A DNA stretch of 64,000 bases, from NCBI RefSeq assembly GCF_024347495.1, contig NZ_AP025490.1, positions 1,612,001 to 1,676,000 of the forward strand, read 5' to 3'. The translations under genes and the position numbers were made by a program. Below the pieces are notes generated by a model. That model had not been told where the DNA came from, did no database searches, and worked only from the letters and a program-made list of their open reading frames with translations. This document shows positions 35,593 through 43,892 of the stretch, piece after piece; the first letter of the stretch is position 1; each line of letters starts with the position of its first letter. This DNA is from Vibrio gallaecicus. Lineage in GTDB: Bacteria; Pseudomonadota; Gammaproteobacteria; Enterobacterales; Vibrionaceae.

Positions 35593-35614
35593 AAAAAAGG
35601 GAGCCGAAGCTCCC
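35593..35614 (-). terminator. terminator between coat genes and pIII
   Basis: A stem GGGAGC-TTCG-GCTCCC is followed by TTTTTTAT on the minus strand, just before the pIII start. Ff phages have a terminator at the same point after gene VIII, giving high coat and low pIII expression. Confidence 0.92.
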
Positions 35615-35620
35615 AATTAA

Positions 35621-35701
35621 TCAACCTGCTATAACCCCCGTATATACGCCATATAGAAATGAGGCGCACATTAAAGAACCAAGGACAACAGAGATAATCA
35701 T
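35621..35701 (-). CDS. 26-residue hydrophobic protein, pVII/pIX-like
   Basis: This frame starts MIISVVLGSLMCASFLYG and is one hydrophobic helix. Its ATG shares one base with the TAA stop of the coat gene (TAATG), a classic coupling signal, and it ends just before the terminator. Ff pVII and pIX (about 32 residues each, next to gene VIII) have the same size and character. It is too short for ordinary gene callers. Confidence 0.68.
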   Translation of the reverse strand: MIISVVLGSLMCASFLYGVYTGVIAG

Positions 35702-35916
35702 TACTTACGGAGCCAAGCGACTACCATCCCAAGACCGAAACCAAGAGCGGCAATACCAATCACACCAGAAGTGGTTAGCTCGACCATACCTTTACCAGCA
35801 TTAACGGCAGCGGTAATAGCTGTTTCATTTGCACTCGGGTCAGCGAACGCAGAGCCAGAAGTTAAAGCCACAGAAGCAAGAAGAATTTTGTTACTAGCGA
35901 TTTGACGTAATTTCAT
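35701..35916 (-). CDS. major coat protein (pVIII-like)
   Basis: This 71-residue preprotein has a signal peptide (about 1-25, ending GSAFA). The mature coat of about 46 residues has an acidic/amphipathic N-part (DPSANETAITAAVNAGKGMVE), a membrane helix (GVIGIAALGFGLGMVVAWL) and a basic tail RK. This is the layout of inovirus major coat proteins, which line the virion with the basic end toward the DNA. AGGAAAA precedes the ATG. Confidence 0.93.
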   Translation of the reverse strand: MKLRQIASNKILLASVALTSGSAFADPSANETAITAAVNAGKGMVELTTSGVIGIAALGFGLGMVVAWLRK

Positions 35917-35935
35917 AATAATTTTCCTAAAAGGA

Positions 35936-36163
35936 TTAACGAAAGTGTTTTAATACTCGACCTAATACATGCCCACCAATGAACGTGATTAAGCTTTGCT
36001 GTACAACGAATTCATACAAGGATTTGTCGAATTCCAATAATGACCAATCAAATTGACCATCAACCAAGTGCGTTAACTGCTCTTTAGAGACCAAGACAAA
36101 TTCACAAACGTCACCAGACGATTGTTGCAAAACCCCATCAATAACAGTTACGCAAATAGACAT
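35936..36163 (-). CDS. small phage protein with C-terminal hydrophobic helix
   Basis: This 75-residue protein starts MSICVTVIDGVLQQSS and ends in a hydrophobic then basic stretch (SLITFIGGHVLGRVLKHFR). It sits between the ssDNA-binding and coat genes, as do small membrane proteins of other Vibrio and Pseudomonas inoviruses. A minor virion or assembly role is likely but not shown. AGGTG precedes the ATG. Confidence 0.68.
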   Translation of the reverse strand: MSICVTVIDGVLQQSSGDVCEFVLVSKEQLTHLVDGQFDWSLLEFDKSLYEFVVQQSLITFIGGHVLGRVLKHFR

Positions 36164-36178
36164 AGCACCTAGACCTGA

Positions 36179-36520
36179 TTACTTAGCTTTCATAAAGCTA
36201 TCGAAGTGCTTTTTAACTTCTTCATCAACCGGAGCCAGTTTGTTTACCAAAATATCGAGCGGATCATTTGGGTTTGCACCAAAGCTCAATTCATACTCTC
36301 GGTTAGCCACGAACGCGCGGGTTTGGATAAGTTGACGCGCATAGTCCACATCAATTTTCAGTGCTTGTTTGTTGAAAGGAATGTCAGTCGAAAAACCGAT
36401 TCCAGTTTGTTGGAATTTTTCATGTTCGACTTCTTCTACTGCACGAAGGACGCAAAGTTCCGCAAATTCCATACCAGATTTAGGAAAACGCTTAATGGCA
36501 ATACCAGTTATTGTAGGCAT
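36179..36520 (-). CDS. ssDNA-binding protein (pV-like, DUF1293)
   Basis: This 113-residue protein lies directly after the replication gene and overlaps its end by 13 bp. Beta-rich, acidic at the C-terminus (APVDEEVKKHFDSFMKAK). Position and size match the gene V-type protein that coats phage ssDNA and switches replication toward packaging. I place it in DUF1293, the family filling this role in f237-type phages, with moderate certainty. GGAGTC precedes the ATG. Confidence 0.72.
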   Translation of the reverse strand: MPTITGIAIKRFPKSGMEFAELCVLRAVEEVEHEKFQQTGIGFSTDIPFNKQALKIDVDYARQLIQTRAFVANREYELSFGANPNDPLDILVNKLAPVDEEVKKHFDSFMKAK

Positions 36521-37620
36521 ATTCTTGACTCCAAAATTTCGATTTTATGTTTAGTGTATTCGTCAGGAACTCCCAACGAGGTTTCAAAGTTTGCTCTGCG
36601 ATGATGCGTAGGAATTAACAATCCAAACGCTTCACCCAAATCACCTTCAGTCATGGCAACCACTTCAGAAATGGCTTTCCCACATTGACGACGAACCCAA
36701 GCGATTCGAGCCATAAACTCCAATCCAGCTTTCTTTTTGTTGAGTTCAATTTTCATAGGTTCGGCTGGGTCGATACTGGCTGAAAAGTCACAAAGACCAG
36801 CGAACGCAGAAGCGGGCGAGGCGAGTAGTGTTAAATCGCACTTCTTTAATTCCACTTCATTGCGGTACCAAATCACTTCAGGGTCCGAAATGTTTTGCTC
36901 GAATTTCTTGTTATAAACGCGCCAGTAAACGGCAGAAGTTCTAGAGCCAACTAGCACAGCTTCTTCTGATAATTCACCTGATTGGGAGATGCGCTTATGA
37001 GGAACCATTGTTGGCCCGCGTCCACGAGAAGCAGTTCGAAATGCTCCCTCATAAAAACATTTCTCAGCATACTTACAGTCAAAAATTCCTGTGTAGTCAT
37101 CAACACAAAGATCCAAACGGGCTAGGCGAGTGATACCTAAAAGTGACAGCCACCAATACAGCTTTTTGTGAGTGGTGAACTCGAACAACTTAGAGCAACC
37201 AGTGCCATTAATTTGCACGTATACCGTGTCATTGTTGCCACCAACACCAACCAAGCCACATTCAACCGTTCCCGTTGAGTCATAAATGACCATTGAATCT
37301 TCATAACCATGTAAGCCGCGGCCACGCATTGGTGATAAACGGAAATTGAAGACCCTAGACATGAAGTCATCAAAGCGATGCGCCAAAACCTTACGGCATT
37401 TGTTACGATGTAACTCGATAGATTTGTCGATTGCTTCAGGTGAATTGACGCGACCATCAACACTTAGTTTTTTAAAAACAGGAAACTGCAAGTTGATAAA
37501 TTCTTGGTCATTAGAACTGTCTAAATGTTTTAACGAGCCATAAGAAAATGAGAACGCTAGATGATCAACTTGAACAGGACGAATTTCATCATGGTACTTG
37601 TGAGGTTTTTTAGATGGCAT
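36508..37620 (-). CDS. rolling-circle replication initiator (RstA/pII-type)
   Basis: This protein of 370 residues from ATG 37620 (SD AAGGG) belongs to the Rep_trans-type replication initiators. Motifs: LARLDLCVDDYTG (metal-site acidic motif), VYWRVYNKKFEQ (candidate nicking tyrosines) and VIWYRNEVELKK. It nicks the double-stranded form to start plus-strand synthesis. It is the largest early gene, overlaps the gene before it by 11 bp and the one after by 13 bp, and is the counterpart of rstA in CTXphi. A GTG at 37629 is the alternative start. Confidence 0.88.
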   Translation of the reverse strand: MPSKKPHKYHDEIRPVQVDHLAFSFSYGSLKHLDSSNDQEFINLQFPVFKKLSVDGRVNSPEAIDKSIELHRNKCRKVLAHRFDDFMSRVFNFRLSPMRGRGLHGYEDSMVIYDSTGTVECGLVGVGGNNDTVYVQINGTGCSKLFEFTTHKKLYWWLSLLGITRLARLDLCVDDYTGIFDCKYAEKCFYEGAFRTASRGRGPTMVPHKRISQSGELSEEAVLVGSRTSAVYWRVYNKKFEQNISDPEVIWYRNEVELKKCDLTLLASPASAFAGLCDFSASIDPAEPMKIELNKKKAGLEFMARIAWVRRQCGKAISEVVAMTEGDLGEAFGLLIPTHHRRANFETSLGVPDEYTKHKIEILESRICLQ

Positions 37621-37810
37621 GGAAAACACCCTTAACTAAAAGCTCTTGATAGTTGTCGTCCGTGATTTCAATAATCTGAAATGACACCATGCCGTAATGA
37701 ACTTCGATGAACTGAAAGAAGTCACGTTGAGTTTTAAAAAAGTTATGACCCCAAGGAAAGTAAGCATTGATTCCATGGTTCGGTTCATTGTCGAAGTAGA
37801 TTGAATCCAT
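37610..37810 (-). CDS. small early phage protein, unknown
   Basis: From ATG 37810 the product is 66 residues (MDSIYFDNEPNHGINAYF...), acidic and without membrane segments. It is packed between two genes: 2 bp after the preceding stop and overlapping the replication gene by 11 bp. This coupling supports translation. No family is recognised. A copy-control or early regulatory role would fit the position only. Confidence 0.62.
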   Translation of the reverse strand: MDSIYFDNEPNHGINAYFPWGHNFFKTQRDFFQFIEVHYGMVSFQIIEITDDNYQELLVKGVFHAI

Positions 37811-37812
37811 GA

Positions 37813-38121
37813 TTAACGTTCCAAACCATAGAACGCGCAAAACTGTTCAAGCTCTTGGTCATCATCAAATGTGAAAGTGAAAGCGTCAGTAGAATTAGAT
37901 TGAGAACTGGCGAATGAAACTGTATGGAAAAGTTCCTCACCAATCGTGCGTTGACCAAACTCAAGTTCGCTAGCTAAGAATTCAAAACAGATTTCTAGTG
38001 GTGAGTTATGAAGAGACAAAGATGCGTGTGTGAAATCTGGATAGTTAGAAAAAGAAACTTGTTCAGATTTGAGCACAGAACCATATTCGATAGATTCAAT
38101 TTGAAACATAACAACCACCAT
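37813..38121 (-). CDS. first early phage protein, unknown
   Basis: This 102-residue acidic protein (MVVVMFQIESIEYGSV...) begins at ATG 38121. ATG 38109, with GGTGG before it, is an equally good start. Its end is very acidic (TFTFDDDQELEQF). It is the first gene of the minus-strand operon, facing the DUF3693 gene across a 200-bp control region. I do not recognise it. Confidence 0.6.
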   Translation of the reverse strand: MVVVMFQIESIEYGSVLKSEQVSFSNYPDFTHASLSLHNSPLEICFEFLASELEFGQRTIGEELFHTVSFASSQSNSTDAFTFTFDDDQELEQFCAFYGLER

Positions 38122-38225
38122 GACTGATTATTGGAATTGACCGACCAAGTGAGCTATTTACGTCAAGGGCAAACAGCCCAGACTTAGCCAGTCAAAAGAA
38201 AGCCCGTAAACTGAACGAGCATAAA

Positions 38226-38284
38226 TCCGATATGTCGCAACAGTACATGCAATCAATCGCAACTGTAAAGTGCGAAAAATCGGA
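38226..38284. promoter_or_regulatory. divergent phage control region with repeat operators
   Basis: Two near-identical 11-mers (TCGCAACAGTA at 38235 and TCGCAACTGTA at 38257) lie 22 bp apart, two helical turns. A wider inverted pair TCCGAT (38226) / ATCGGA (38279) flanks them. They lie between the divergent repressor-like and early genes. Confidence 0.45.
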
Positions 38285-38321
38285 CTTTTCAGGCTATCAT
38301 TGAGGAATTACGGAGGAAGTT

Positions 38322-38690
38322 ATGTACACGAATGAACTGTTAGATGCCTACAAAAAGGCTCAAAACTACGTACAAGATAAGCAAGTTGCCCATGACTTGG
38401 CACTAGAAGCGAATAAGATTAGTAAAATAAGAAAAGGTGTTCGCCAACTTACTGATGAAGAAGCAGTTTTTTTAGCTTCAGGTGCAGGAGTTGACCCTGA
38501 GCTAGCATTGCTTGGTTGCCACGCTGACCGCAATGAAAATCCACAGATTAAGCAGTTATGGGAACACATAGCAAAAAAGTACAACGGGCTAGGATTTAGA
38601 GCAATATCAATGGCTTGTACAGGATTGGCGCTGGTTGTGGCGACCCCTAATAAAGCACTAGCCAACTGCGTATTATGTATATTATGTTAA
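38322..38690 (+). CDS. DUF3693 repressor-like phage protein
   Basis: This 122-residue protein has an N-terminal XRE-type helix-turn-helix (KQVAHDLALEANKISKIRKG, then LTDEEAVFLASGAGV) and a hydrophobic C-terminal region (AISMACTGLALVVA). It diverges from the early operon as rstR does from rstA, so a repressor role is likely. GGAGGAAG precedes the ATG. Its last codons cross the dif core: the stop TAA lies in the host XerD half. In the circular phage the frame would continue to about 148 codons and overlap the DUF3653-like gene. So the integrated protein has a different C-terminus. Confidence 0.82.
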   Translation: MYTNELLDAYKKAQNYVQDKQVAHDLALEANKISKIRKGVRQLTDEEAVFLASGAGVDPELALLGCHADRNENPQIKQLWEHIAKKYNGLGFRAISMACTGLALVVATPNKALANCVLCILC

Positions 38691-38692
38691 AT
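38665..38692 (+). other. dif site (attR of the prophage)
   Basis: The XerC arm ACTGCGTATTA, the centre TGTATA and the XerD arm TTATGTTAAAT are present. Centre and XerD arm equal E. coli dif. The XerC arm differs from the V. cholerae dif1 arm (AGTGCGCATTA, from memory) at two positions and equals the phage-side arm. This is the chromosome dimer resolution site on which FtsK, XerC and XerD act. Confidence 0.92.
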
Positions 38693-38797
38693 ATAAGGTA
38701 GTAACTTCATTTGATATTAGTGCATCTCCTATAACCCACAACCTCTCATAGTTTAAAGGCTGTCTATTTAACAGTATTGCTATTTACCATAAAATAC

Positions 38798-38841
38798 CTA
38801 ATAAACAGTAAGTTATCTTTCAGATACTGACTGTTTATTAG
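38798..38841 (-). terminator. stem-loop at the 3' end of the histidine kinase gene
   Basis: Perfect 12-base arms (CTAATAAACAGT / ACTGTTTATTAG) around a 20-base loop include the kinase stop codon. A weak T-rich stretch (TATTTTAT) follows on the minus strand. Confidence 0.45.
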
Positions 38842-40559
38842 TGCTTAACTTTATAGATCACATCTCTTATTTCTTGAGTTCTTACCGGTTTTGTAATGAA
38901 TTCATTCATTCCCGCATCTAAACAAGATGATCTATCTTCTGCTGCAGTATGTGCTGTCAAAGCAATTATTGGAGTTTGAATATTCTTTTTCCTAATCATT
39001 TTCGTTGTGGATAACCCGTCAAGCACCGGCATAGAAACATCCATAAATATAATGTCAAAAGAAATATTGTTTATCTCTACAAGTTCAATCGCTTCTTGCC
39101 CATTATTAGCAACATAGACTTTATGGCCTAACCTACTCAAGATGAGTTTAATAACCATCTGGTTTGTTAAATTATCTTCGACAACCAAAACGGTGTAACT
39201 TGAATTACTTTCATCACAATTCACATCTTTTTGAGCATTTATAACCGAAGGTTGTAGAATTCTGCTTTTAAATGGAAGGTTAACTAAAAATTTTGAGCCA
39301 ATATTCAATGAACTCAGTACTTTTATATCTCCATTCATCAAGTCAACTAAATGTTTAGTTATAGCAAGACCTAAACCTGTTCCACCAAACCTACGAGTAA
39401 TACTGTCATCTGCTTGAATAAATGGGTGAAACAATATCGATTGATGAGTATCACTAATCCCAATGCCAGTATCTGAAATCTGAATCGCAATTAACTCCGG
39501 CTTACATGTAATAGAAACGTCAACGGAACCTTTTTCAGTAAATTTAATTGCATTTCCAATTAAATTAAAAAGAATCTGAGCTAGCCGGTTTTTATCATAA
39601 AAATAAACAATATCGTCAGACGATTCAATTTCAACACTAAGAGTTAATCCTTTCTGTTGTGCGATACGCTCTTGTTCCATTGAGACAAATGTTACAGTGT
39701 CTTTTATCGATTGCCACGATGGAGTCAAAGAGAAATTTCCTGATTCAATCTTAGAGAAATCAAGCACATCATTAATGATAGAAAGTAATAACTCAGATGA
39801 TGTCCCCATATTGGTAAGTAATGAAAGCTGGTCGACCCCGAGCTGAGTTGTTTTCAGCGTATCAATCAAACCGATGACAGCATTTAATGGTGTGCGAATC
39901 TCATGACTCATCATAGCAAGAAATGTAGATTTGGCTTTATTAGCCCTTTCTGCTTCCTTTTGAGCAGAAACTAATTCTTTCGTTCTTGTCTTAATCGTTG
40001 CTTCTAAGTGCTCTTTACGTTCTATATCTAATACTGCTCTCTCAATAAGAGGTCTAAATCGGTTGAGGGTCATTTTTGTATCAACACTAAAATGCTTCCC
40101 ATTGGAGTGAATAAACAAAATGACGGATTGACTTAATCCACTATCAATCCCGGTTAGCAAAACAGAATTAATTTGGTCTAAAATAAATGCATTAAACTTT
40201 TCAAATTCTTTCAAACGTTTGGGTTCAAATAATATAGTACATTCACCATTAATAACTCGAGAAAACTTCCCATGATCAATCCATTCTAGATTGTCAAAAA
40301 TTTTATTATTGGTGAGTATCGTTTTAAAGGTTTCACAACCAACTGGTTTAGAAATAACAATAAAATCGTCAAAGTGAATATACTTTTTTAATACAACGTC
40401 TAATGTGGAAAAAATTTGGTCGACATTTTTAGCTTTGCTTATTCCAGAAATAGTGGACAAGATTGCCCTATTCTCTTCTGCAAGATTTATTTCCCGAAGC
40501 CTAGATCTTTCTAGTTCGATTAATACATCTTGCAGGTGCTCTGTACTCTGACCTGCCAT
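38838..40559 (-). CDS. soluble hybrid histidine kinase with receiver domain
   Basis: This 573-residue protein has an N-terminal helix, a GAF-like region (about 30-180), a coiled coil (182-210), HisKA with phospho-acceptor His219 (MMSHEIRTPLNAVIG), HATPase (NLIGNAIKF, SDTGIGIS, GGTGLGLAI) and a C-terminal receiver with Asp507 (FMDVSMPVLDG). There are no membrane segments, so it senses an internal signal. Its ATG shares one base with the FIST gene stop. The FIST protein is therefore the likely sensor partner. No HPt or output regulator is nearby. A similar FIST-kinase pair lies near the cco genes in V. cholerae. Confidence 0.9.
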   Translation of the reverse strand: MAGQSTEHLQDVLIELERSRLREINLAEENRAILSTISGISKAKNVDQIFSTLDVVLKKYIHFDDFIVISKPVGCETFKTILTNNKIFDNLEWIDHGKFSRVINGECTILFEPKRLKEFEKFNAFILDQINSVLLTGIDSGLSQSVILFIHSNGKHFSVDTKMTLNRFRPLIERAVLDIERKEHLEATIKTRTKELVSAQKEAERANKAKSTFLAMMSHEIRTPLNAVIGLIDTLKTTQLGVDQLSLLTNMGTSSELLLSIINDVLDFSKIESGNFSLTPSWQSIKDTVTFVSMEQERIAQQKGLTLSVEIESSDDIVYFYDKNRLAQILFNLIGNAIKFTEKGSVDVSITCKPELIAIQISDTGIGISDTHQSILFHPFIQADDSITRRFGGTGLGLAITKHLVDLMNGDIKVLSSLNIGSKFLVNLPFKSRILQPSVINAQKDVNCDESNSSYTVLVVEDNLTNQMVIKLILSRLGHKVYVANNGQEAIELVEINNISFDIIFMDVSMPVLDGLSTTKMIRKKNIQTPIIALTAHTAAEDRSSCLDAGMNEFITKPVRTQEIRDVIYKVKH

Positions 40560-41743
40560 TACTTCTTTAACCTATAGAACGTTGCAGATGAAACCATTAG
40601 ATTACCATGGGCATGCTCACCACCTAACAATCGTCCCTGTTCACCAAATGTGAAAGGACAAATATAAGGCAAACCATCTAATGCTTGATTGATCTGCTCA
40701 CAAACATCGTTCATATCTTGTTTTAAATGAAGCATTGGACCGGCGCAAAATATATTTATCGCCCCTAATTTTTCTTCTAATTCCATATCGTTATAATAAG
40801 AGGTATTGATAATACTAGCCGCTCGACTGATTAACTGCTGCTTACAACCAGACATCAGATAAATAGTGTCGTTTTCATTGATATCAGTAAATAACTCAAT
40901 ACCATTATTCTCAGTTTCACGAATAGGGTGAGAAAGTTTGAAGTAAGGAAAACTATAAGAAGAACCAACTTTCCGCCCTAACGGATACACGGTTGCCTTT
41001 TCAAAAATATAACCATCTTCATTATTTCCGAGGTGAAAGTTGGTCCATTCATCATAAACGGTAGTGGCTGGACGACCATCAATTTCAAGCATAACTCGAT
41101 CTTTGGTTTTTGTTACCACACCTGAATAATCAGTTGGCGTATGACCTGAACTTAACGATGTGTATATGGACTGTGATGAGAAGAAAGCAGTTAATGAAAT
41201 ACCATTAATAGATGAAGACTTTTCCGTAAATATACTCCAATTACCGGAAACTTTGTTATCAGCAGCACTCCCACCAATAATAGGAACAGTTGACCCAAAC
41301 CTCTGATCTATCGCCGCCATTATCTTTTCTTCATTACCTGGCGTAGAGTGCAATAAAATCAGATCAGGCACTTCACCTTGCCTATTGGCACTTGTTAAAG
41401 CCATTGATATTGCGGAATTCGTGCTATCAAATACTGACGTTTTAAAATCAGAGATACCTGTACCGTATGCATTTATTCCAGAATCGTATATGACTAAAAC
41501 ACCAATAACAGGACCAGAATGAAAACCAGATTCAGTCATGATTCCATGACACGTCGTACAACCATGAAAAGGAGTTTCAGGAAAGTGCTCCTTTAACTGC
41601 TTTCGAACTACAGGTGTTGAGTACTCTTCTGTACAGTAACAAATTAGGGATGCAACTTGATTCAAGTCAGGTATTGAGGAGATCAATTCATCAATCGCGC
41701 TGGTTTCATCAGTTTGGTTAGATATTTTTGAGAAAAATTTCAT
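40559..41743 (-). CDS. FIST-domain sensory protein
   Basis: This 394-residue protein has an N-terminal FIST domain (about 30-220; FHGCTTCHGIM, VPIIGGSAADN) and a FIST_C domain (about 225-380; ending with FTFGEQGRLLGGEHAHGNLMVSSATF). FIST domains are thought to bind small ligands such as amino acids and occur with signalling proteins. The stop overlaps the start of the hybrid kinase (TAATG), so the two proteins are made together. The cysteines in GCTTCHG are suggestive of redox or metal sensing but that is speculation. Confidence 0.88.
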   Translation of the reverse strand: MKFFSKISNQTDETSAIDELISSIPDLNQVASLICYCTEEYSTPVVRKQLKEHFPETPFHGCTTCHGIMTESGFHSGPVIGVLVIYDSGINAYGTGISDFKTSVFDSTNSAISMALTSANRQGEVPDLILLHSTPGNEEKIMAAIDQRFGSTVPIIGGSAADNKVSGNWSIFTEKSSSINGISLTAFFSSQSIYTSLSSGHTPTDYSGVVTKTKDRVMLEIDGRPATTVYDEWTNFHLGNNEDGYIFEKATVYPLGRKVGSSYSFPYFKLSHPIRETENNGIELFTDINENDTIYLMSGCKQQLISRAASIINTSYYNDMELEEKLGAINIFCAGPMLHLKQDMNDVCEQINQALDGLPYICPFTFGEQGRLLGGEHAHGNLMVSSATFYRLKK

Positions 41744-41815
41744 CTTTAAAAAGTATTCATATTCATAGAGTCATATATAACATGTTGTTTAAAACACTTT
41801 AGCGATTTTGCTCAA

Positions 41816-42196
41816 TTAATGGTTTTTCTCATTAGCTTTTGTGAAGTGTATTGTCACTGGTGTTTTTTGTTGAGGAAATGTAATTTCTATTTGGAATTCC
41901 TGCGTTTGTGGTGTCAATAGCCAAGTATGTGCATTTTTCTTTACCAGCTTGCCATGTTTTTGGGAGCCTACGGTAAAATCACCACTTTCAGAAGCAATAA
42001 TCATCACACCAAGGATATCTTTAGTAAGCCTAACATAGTGGTCATCGATACTATATTCACATGGTTCTCCCAATATACAATCTAGCGTATCGTTTCCTTT
42101 GTATGTTATTGTTCTCCAAGTAAATGCTGCTAATAAAATAGACAACATGATTATAATTTGAACAAGTCTACCCCTTGTTAGCTTTTGAGCTGCCAT
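41816..42196 (-). CDS. membrane-anchored protein of unknown function
   Basis: This 126-residue protein has one N-terminal membrane helix (VQIIIMLSILLAAFTW) and a beta-rich periplasmic part with a cysteine pair (LDCILGEPCEY). It lies 72 bp upstream of the FIST gene on the same strand and diverges from ccoN. The cysteine pair and location beside the cbb3 genes would suit a redox or copper role, which is guesswork. I do not recognise the family. Confidence 0.65.
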   Translation of the reverse strand: MAAQKLTRGRLVQIIIMLSILLAAFTWRTITYKGNDTLDCILGEPCEYSIDDHYVRLTKDILGVMIIASESGDFTVGSQKHGKLVKKNAHTWLLTPQTQEFQIEITFPQQKTPVTIHFTKANEKNH

Positions 42197-42452
42197 CTTA
42201 ATTATTGCTCCTTGTTACAAAGTTCAAAGTTTTTACATAAAAACACAAATCCAGACCAAGCGTAAGGTTACTACTCTGTCATTGATTTGTTAATTCAAGT
42301 ATAGTGTCGCGTTGAAAATGCCACTTTTTTTTAAAATCAGCAAGTGGAAATAAAGTTCTGAATAGAATGAATTTCTTTTCTGATTTGGTGGCATTACGAC
42401 GTGAGTCGTGTTGGAAGTAAAGTGTAGTAAATAAGAAATTGGAAGCATGCAA

Positions 42453-43880
42453 ATGAGCCAAGAAAAGCAGCTTGAACAAAACTACAACTATACGGTCGTC
42501 CGTCAGTTTACCCTAGTAACCATTTTATGGGGTATTGTCGGTATGGGCGTAGGTGTTTTGATTGCCGCTCAATTAGTTTGGCCACAGCTAAACTTTGATA
42601 CGCCGTGGTTGACGTACAGTCGTTTACGTCCCCTGCATACTAATGCGGTTATTTTTGCGTTCGGTACAAGCGCACTGTTTGCAACATCATATTATGTTGT
42701 ACAGCGTACTTGTCAGACGCGTCTATTTGGTGGTCCTCTTGTCGCCTTCACCTTTTGGGGTTGGCAAGCGATAATTCTGTCCGCTGCAATTACTTTACCT
42801 TTGGGTCTTACCTCGGGTAAAGAATACGCAGAGCTAGAATGGCCAATCGATATTGCAATCACACTTGTATGGGTAGCTTATGCTGTCGTGTTCTTCGGAA
42901 CCATGATTAAGCGTAAAACATCTCACATTTATGTTGCGAACTGGTTCTTCGGAGCCTTCATCATCACGGTTGCCGTGTTACACATCGTGAACAGCCTAGC
43001 TGTTCCTGTATCTGCTTTTAAATCATATTCGATTTATTCAGGTGCTATCGATGCCATGGTTCAATGGTGGTACGGTCATAATGCGGTAGGCTTCTTATTG
43101 ACAGCTGGTTTCTTGGGTATGATGTATTACTTTGTACCGAAACAAGCTGAACGCCCTGTTTATTCTTACCGTTTATCGATTGTTCACTTCTGGGCACTTG
43201 TGTCTTTGTACATTTGGGCTGGTCCTCACCACCTTCACTACACTGCACTTCCAGACTGGACTCAATCTCTAGGTATGGTTATGTCTTTGGTTCTGTTTGC
43301 TCCATCTTGGGGTGGCATGATCAACGGTATTATGACTCTATCTGGTGCGTGGCATAAGCTGCGTTACGATCCGATCCTACGTTTCCTAATCGTTTCTTTA
43401 TCATTCTATGGCATGTCGACTTTCGAAGGTCCTATGATGGCAATCAAAACGGTTAACGCACTATCTCACTATACGGACTGGACTATCGGTCACGTTCACT
43501 CTGGTGCATTAGGTTGGGTTGCAATGGTTTCTATTGGTTCTGTATACCACTTAGTTCCTAAGCTATTCGGTCAAGAGCGTATGTACTCTGTATCACTAAT
43601 TAATGTTCACTTCTGGTTAGCAACGATTGGTACAGTTTTCTACATCGTAGCAATGTGGATTTCAGGTGTAATGCAAGGTCTAATGTGGCGTGCAGTTAAC
43701 TCTGACGGTACGCTGACTTACAGCTTTGTAGAGTCTGTAGAAGCATCTTACCCGTTCTACTTTGTACGTTTCTTAGGTGGATTTATCTTCCTAAGCGGTA
43801 TGTTCTTAATGGCATACAATACGTACAAAACTGTATCTGCACCTAAAGATAGCCTTAAAGCTATCCAACAGCCGGCATAG
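42453..43880 (+). CDS. ccoN: cbb3-type cytochrome oxidase subunit I
   Basis: This 475-residue multipass protein is the catalytic subunit, which reduces oxygen at a haem b3-CuB centre with high affinity. Typical stretches are [21 protein letters not shown] here in two parts, [16 protein letters not shown] (CuB histidine, cross-linked type) and [23 protein letters not shown] 42453 is chosen because GGAAG lies 7 bp upstream; ATG 42447 overlaps it. It heads ccoNOQP. Confidence 0.96.
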   Translation: MSQEKQLEQNYNYTVVRQFTLVTILWGIVGMGVGVLIAAQLVWPQLNFDTPWLTYSRLRPLHTNAVIFAFGTSALFATSYYVVQRTCQTRLFGGPLVAFTFWGWQAIILSAAITLPLGLTSGKEYAELEWPIDIAITLVWVAYAVVFFGTMIKRKTSHIYVANWFFGAFIITVAVLHIVNSLAVPVSAFKSYSIYSGAIDAMVQWWYGHNAVGFLLTAGFLGMMYYFVPKQAERPVYSYRLSIVHFWALVSLYIWAGPHHLHYTALPDWTQSLGMVMSLVLFAPSWGGMINGIMTLSGAWHKLRYDPILRFLIVSLSFYGMSTFEGPMMAIKTVNALSHYTDWTIGHVHSGALGWVAMVSIGSVYHLVPKLFGQERMYSVSLINVHFWLATIGTVFYIVAMWISGVMQGLMWRAVNSDGTLTYSFVESVEASYPFYFVRFLGGFIFLSGMFLMAYNTYKTVSAPKDSLKAIQQPA

Positions 43881-43892
43881 GGAGATTAAAGA

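Larger units (their letters stand above)
30124..38677 (-). mobile_element. filamentous (inovirus) prophage integrated at dif
   Basis: This 8554-bp element is bounded by a 47-bp direct repeat ending in Xer arms. It holds the full inovirus set on the minus strand: replication initiator, ssDNA-binding protein, major coat, small coat-like ORF, terminator, pIII-like, DUF2523 and Zot-like genes. Divergent plus-strand regulator genes lie at both ends. No integrase gene is present, as expected for phages that use host XerC/XerD. All structural genes look intact, so it may still produce particles. A RelA/SpoT-domain gene and an RHH gene occupy the accessory zone between zot and the left end. Confidence 0.93.

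Noticed and set aside
42291..42308. TTGA...TCAA dyad before ccoN as an FNR box
   Set aside because: The spacer is nine bases where FNR needs six between the TTGA and TCAA halves.
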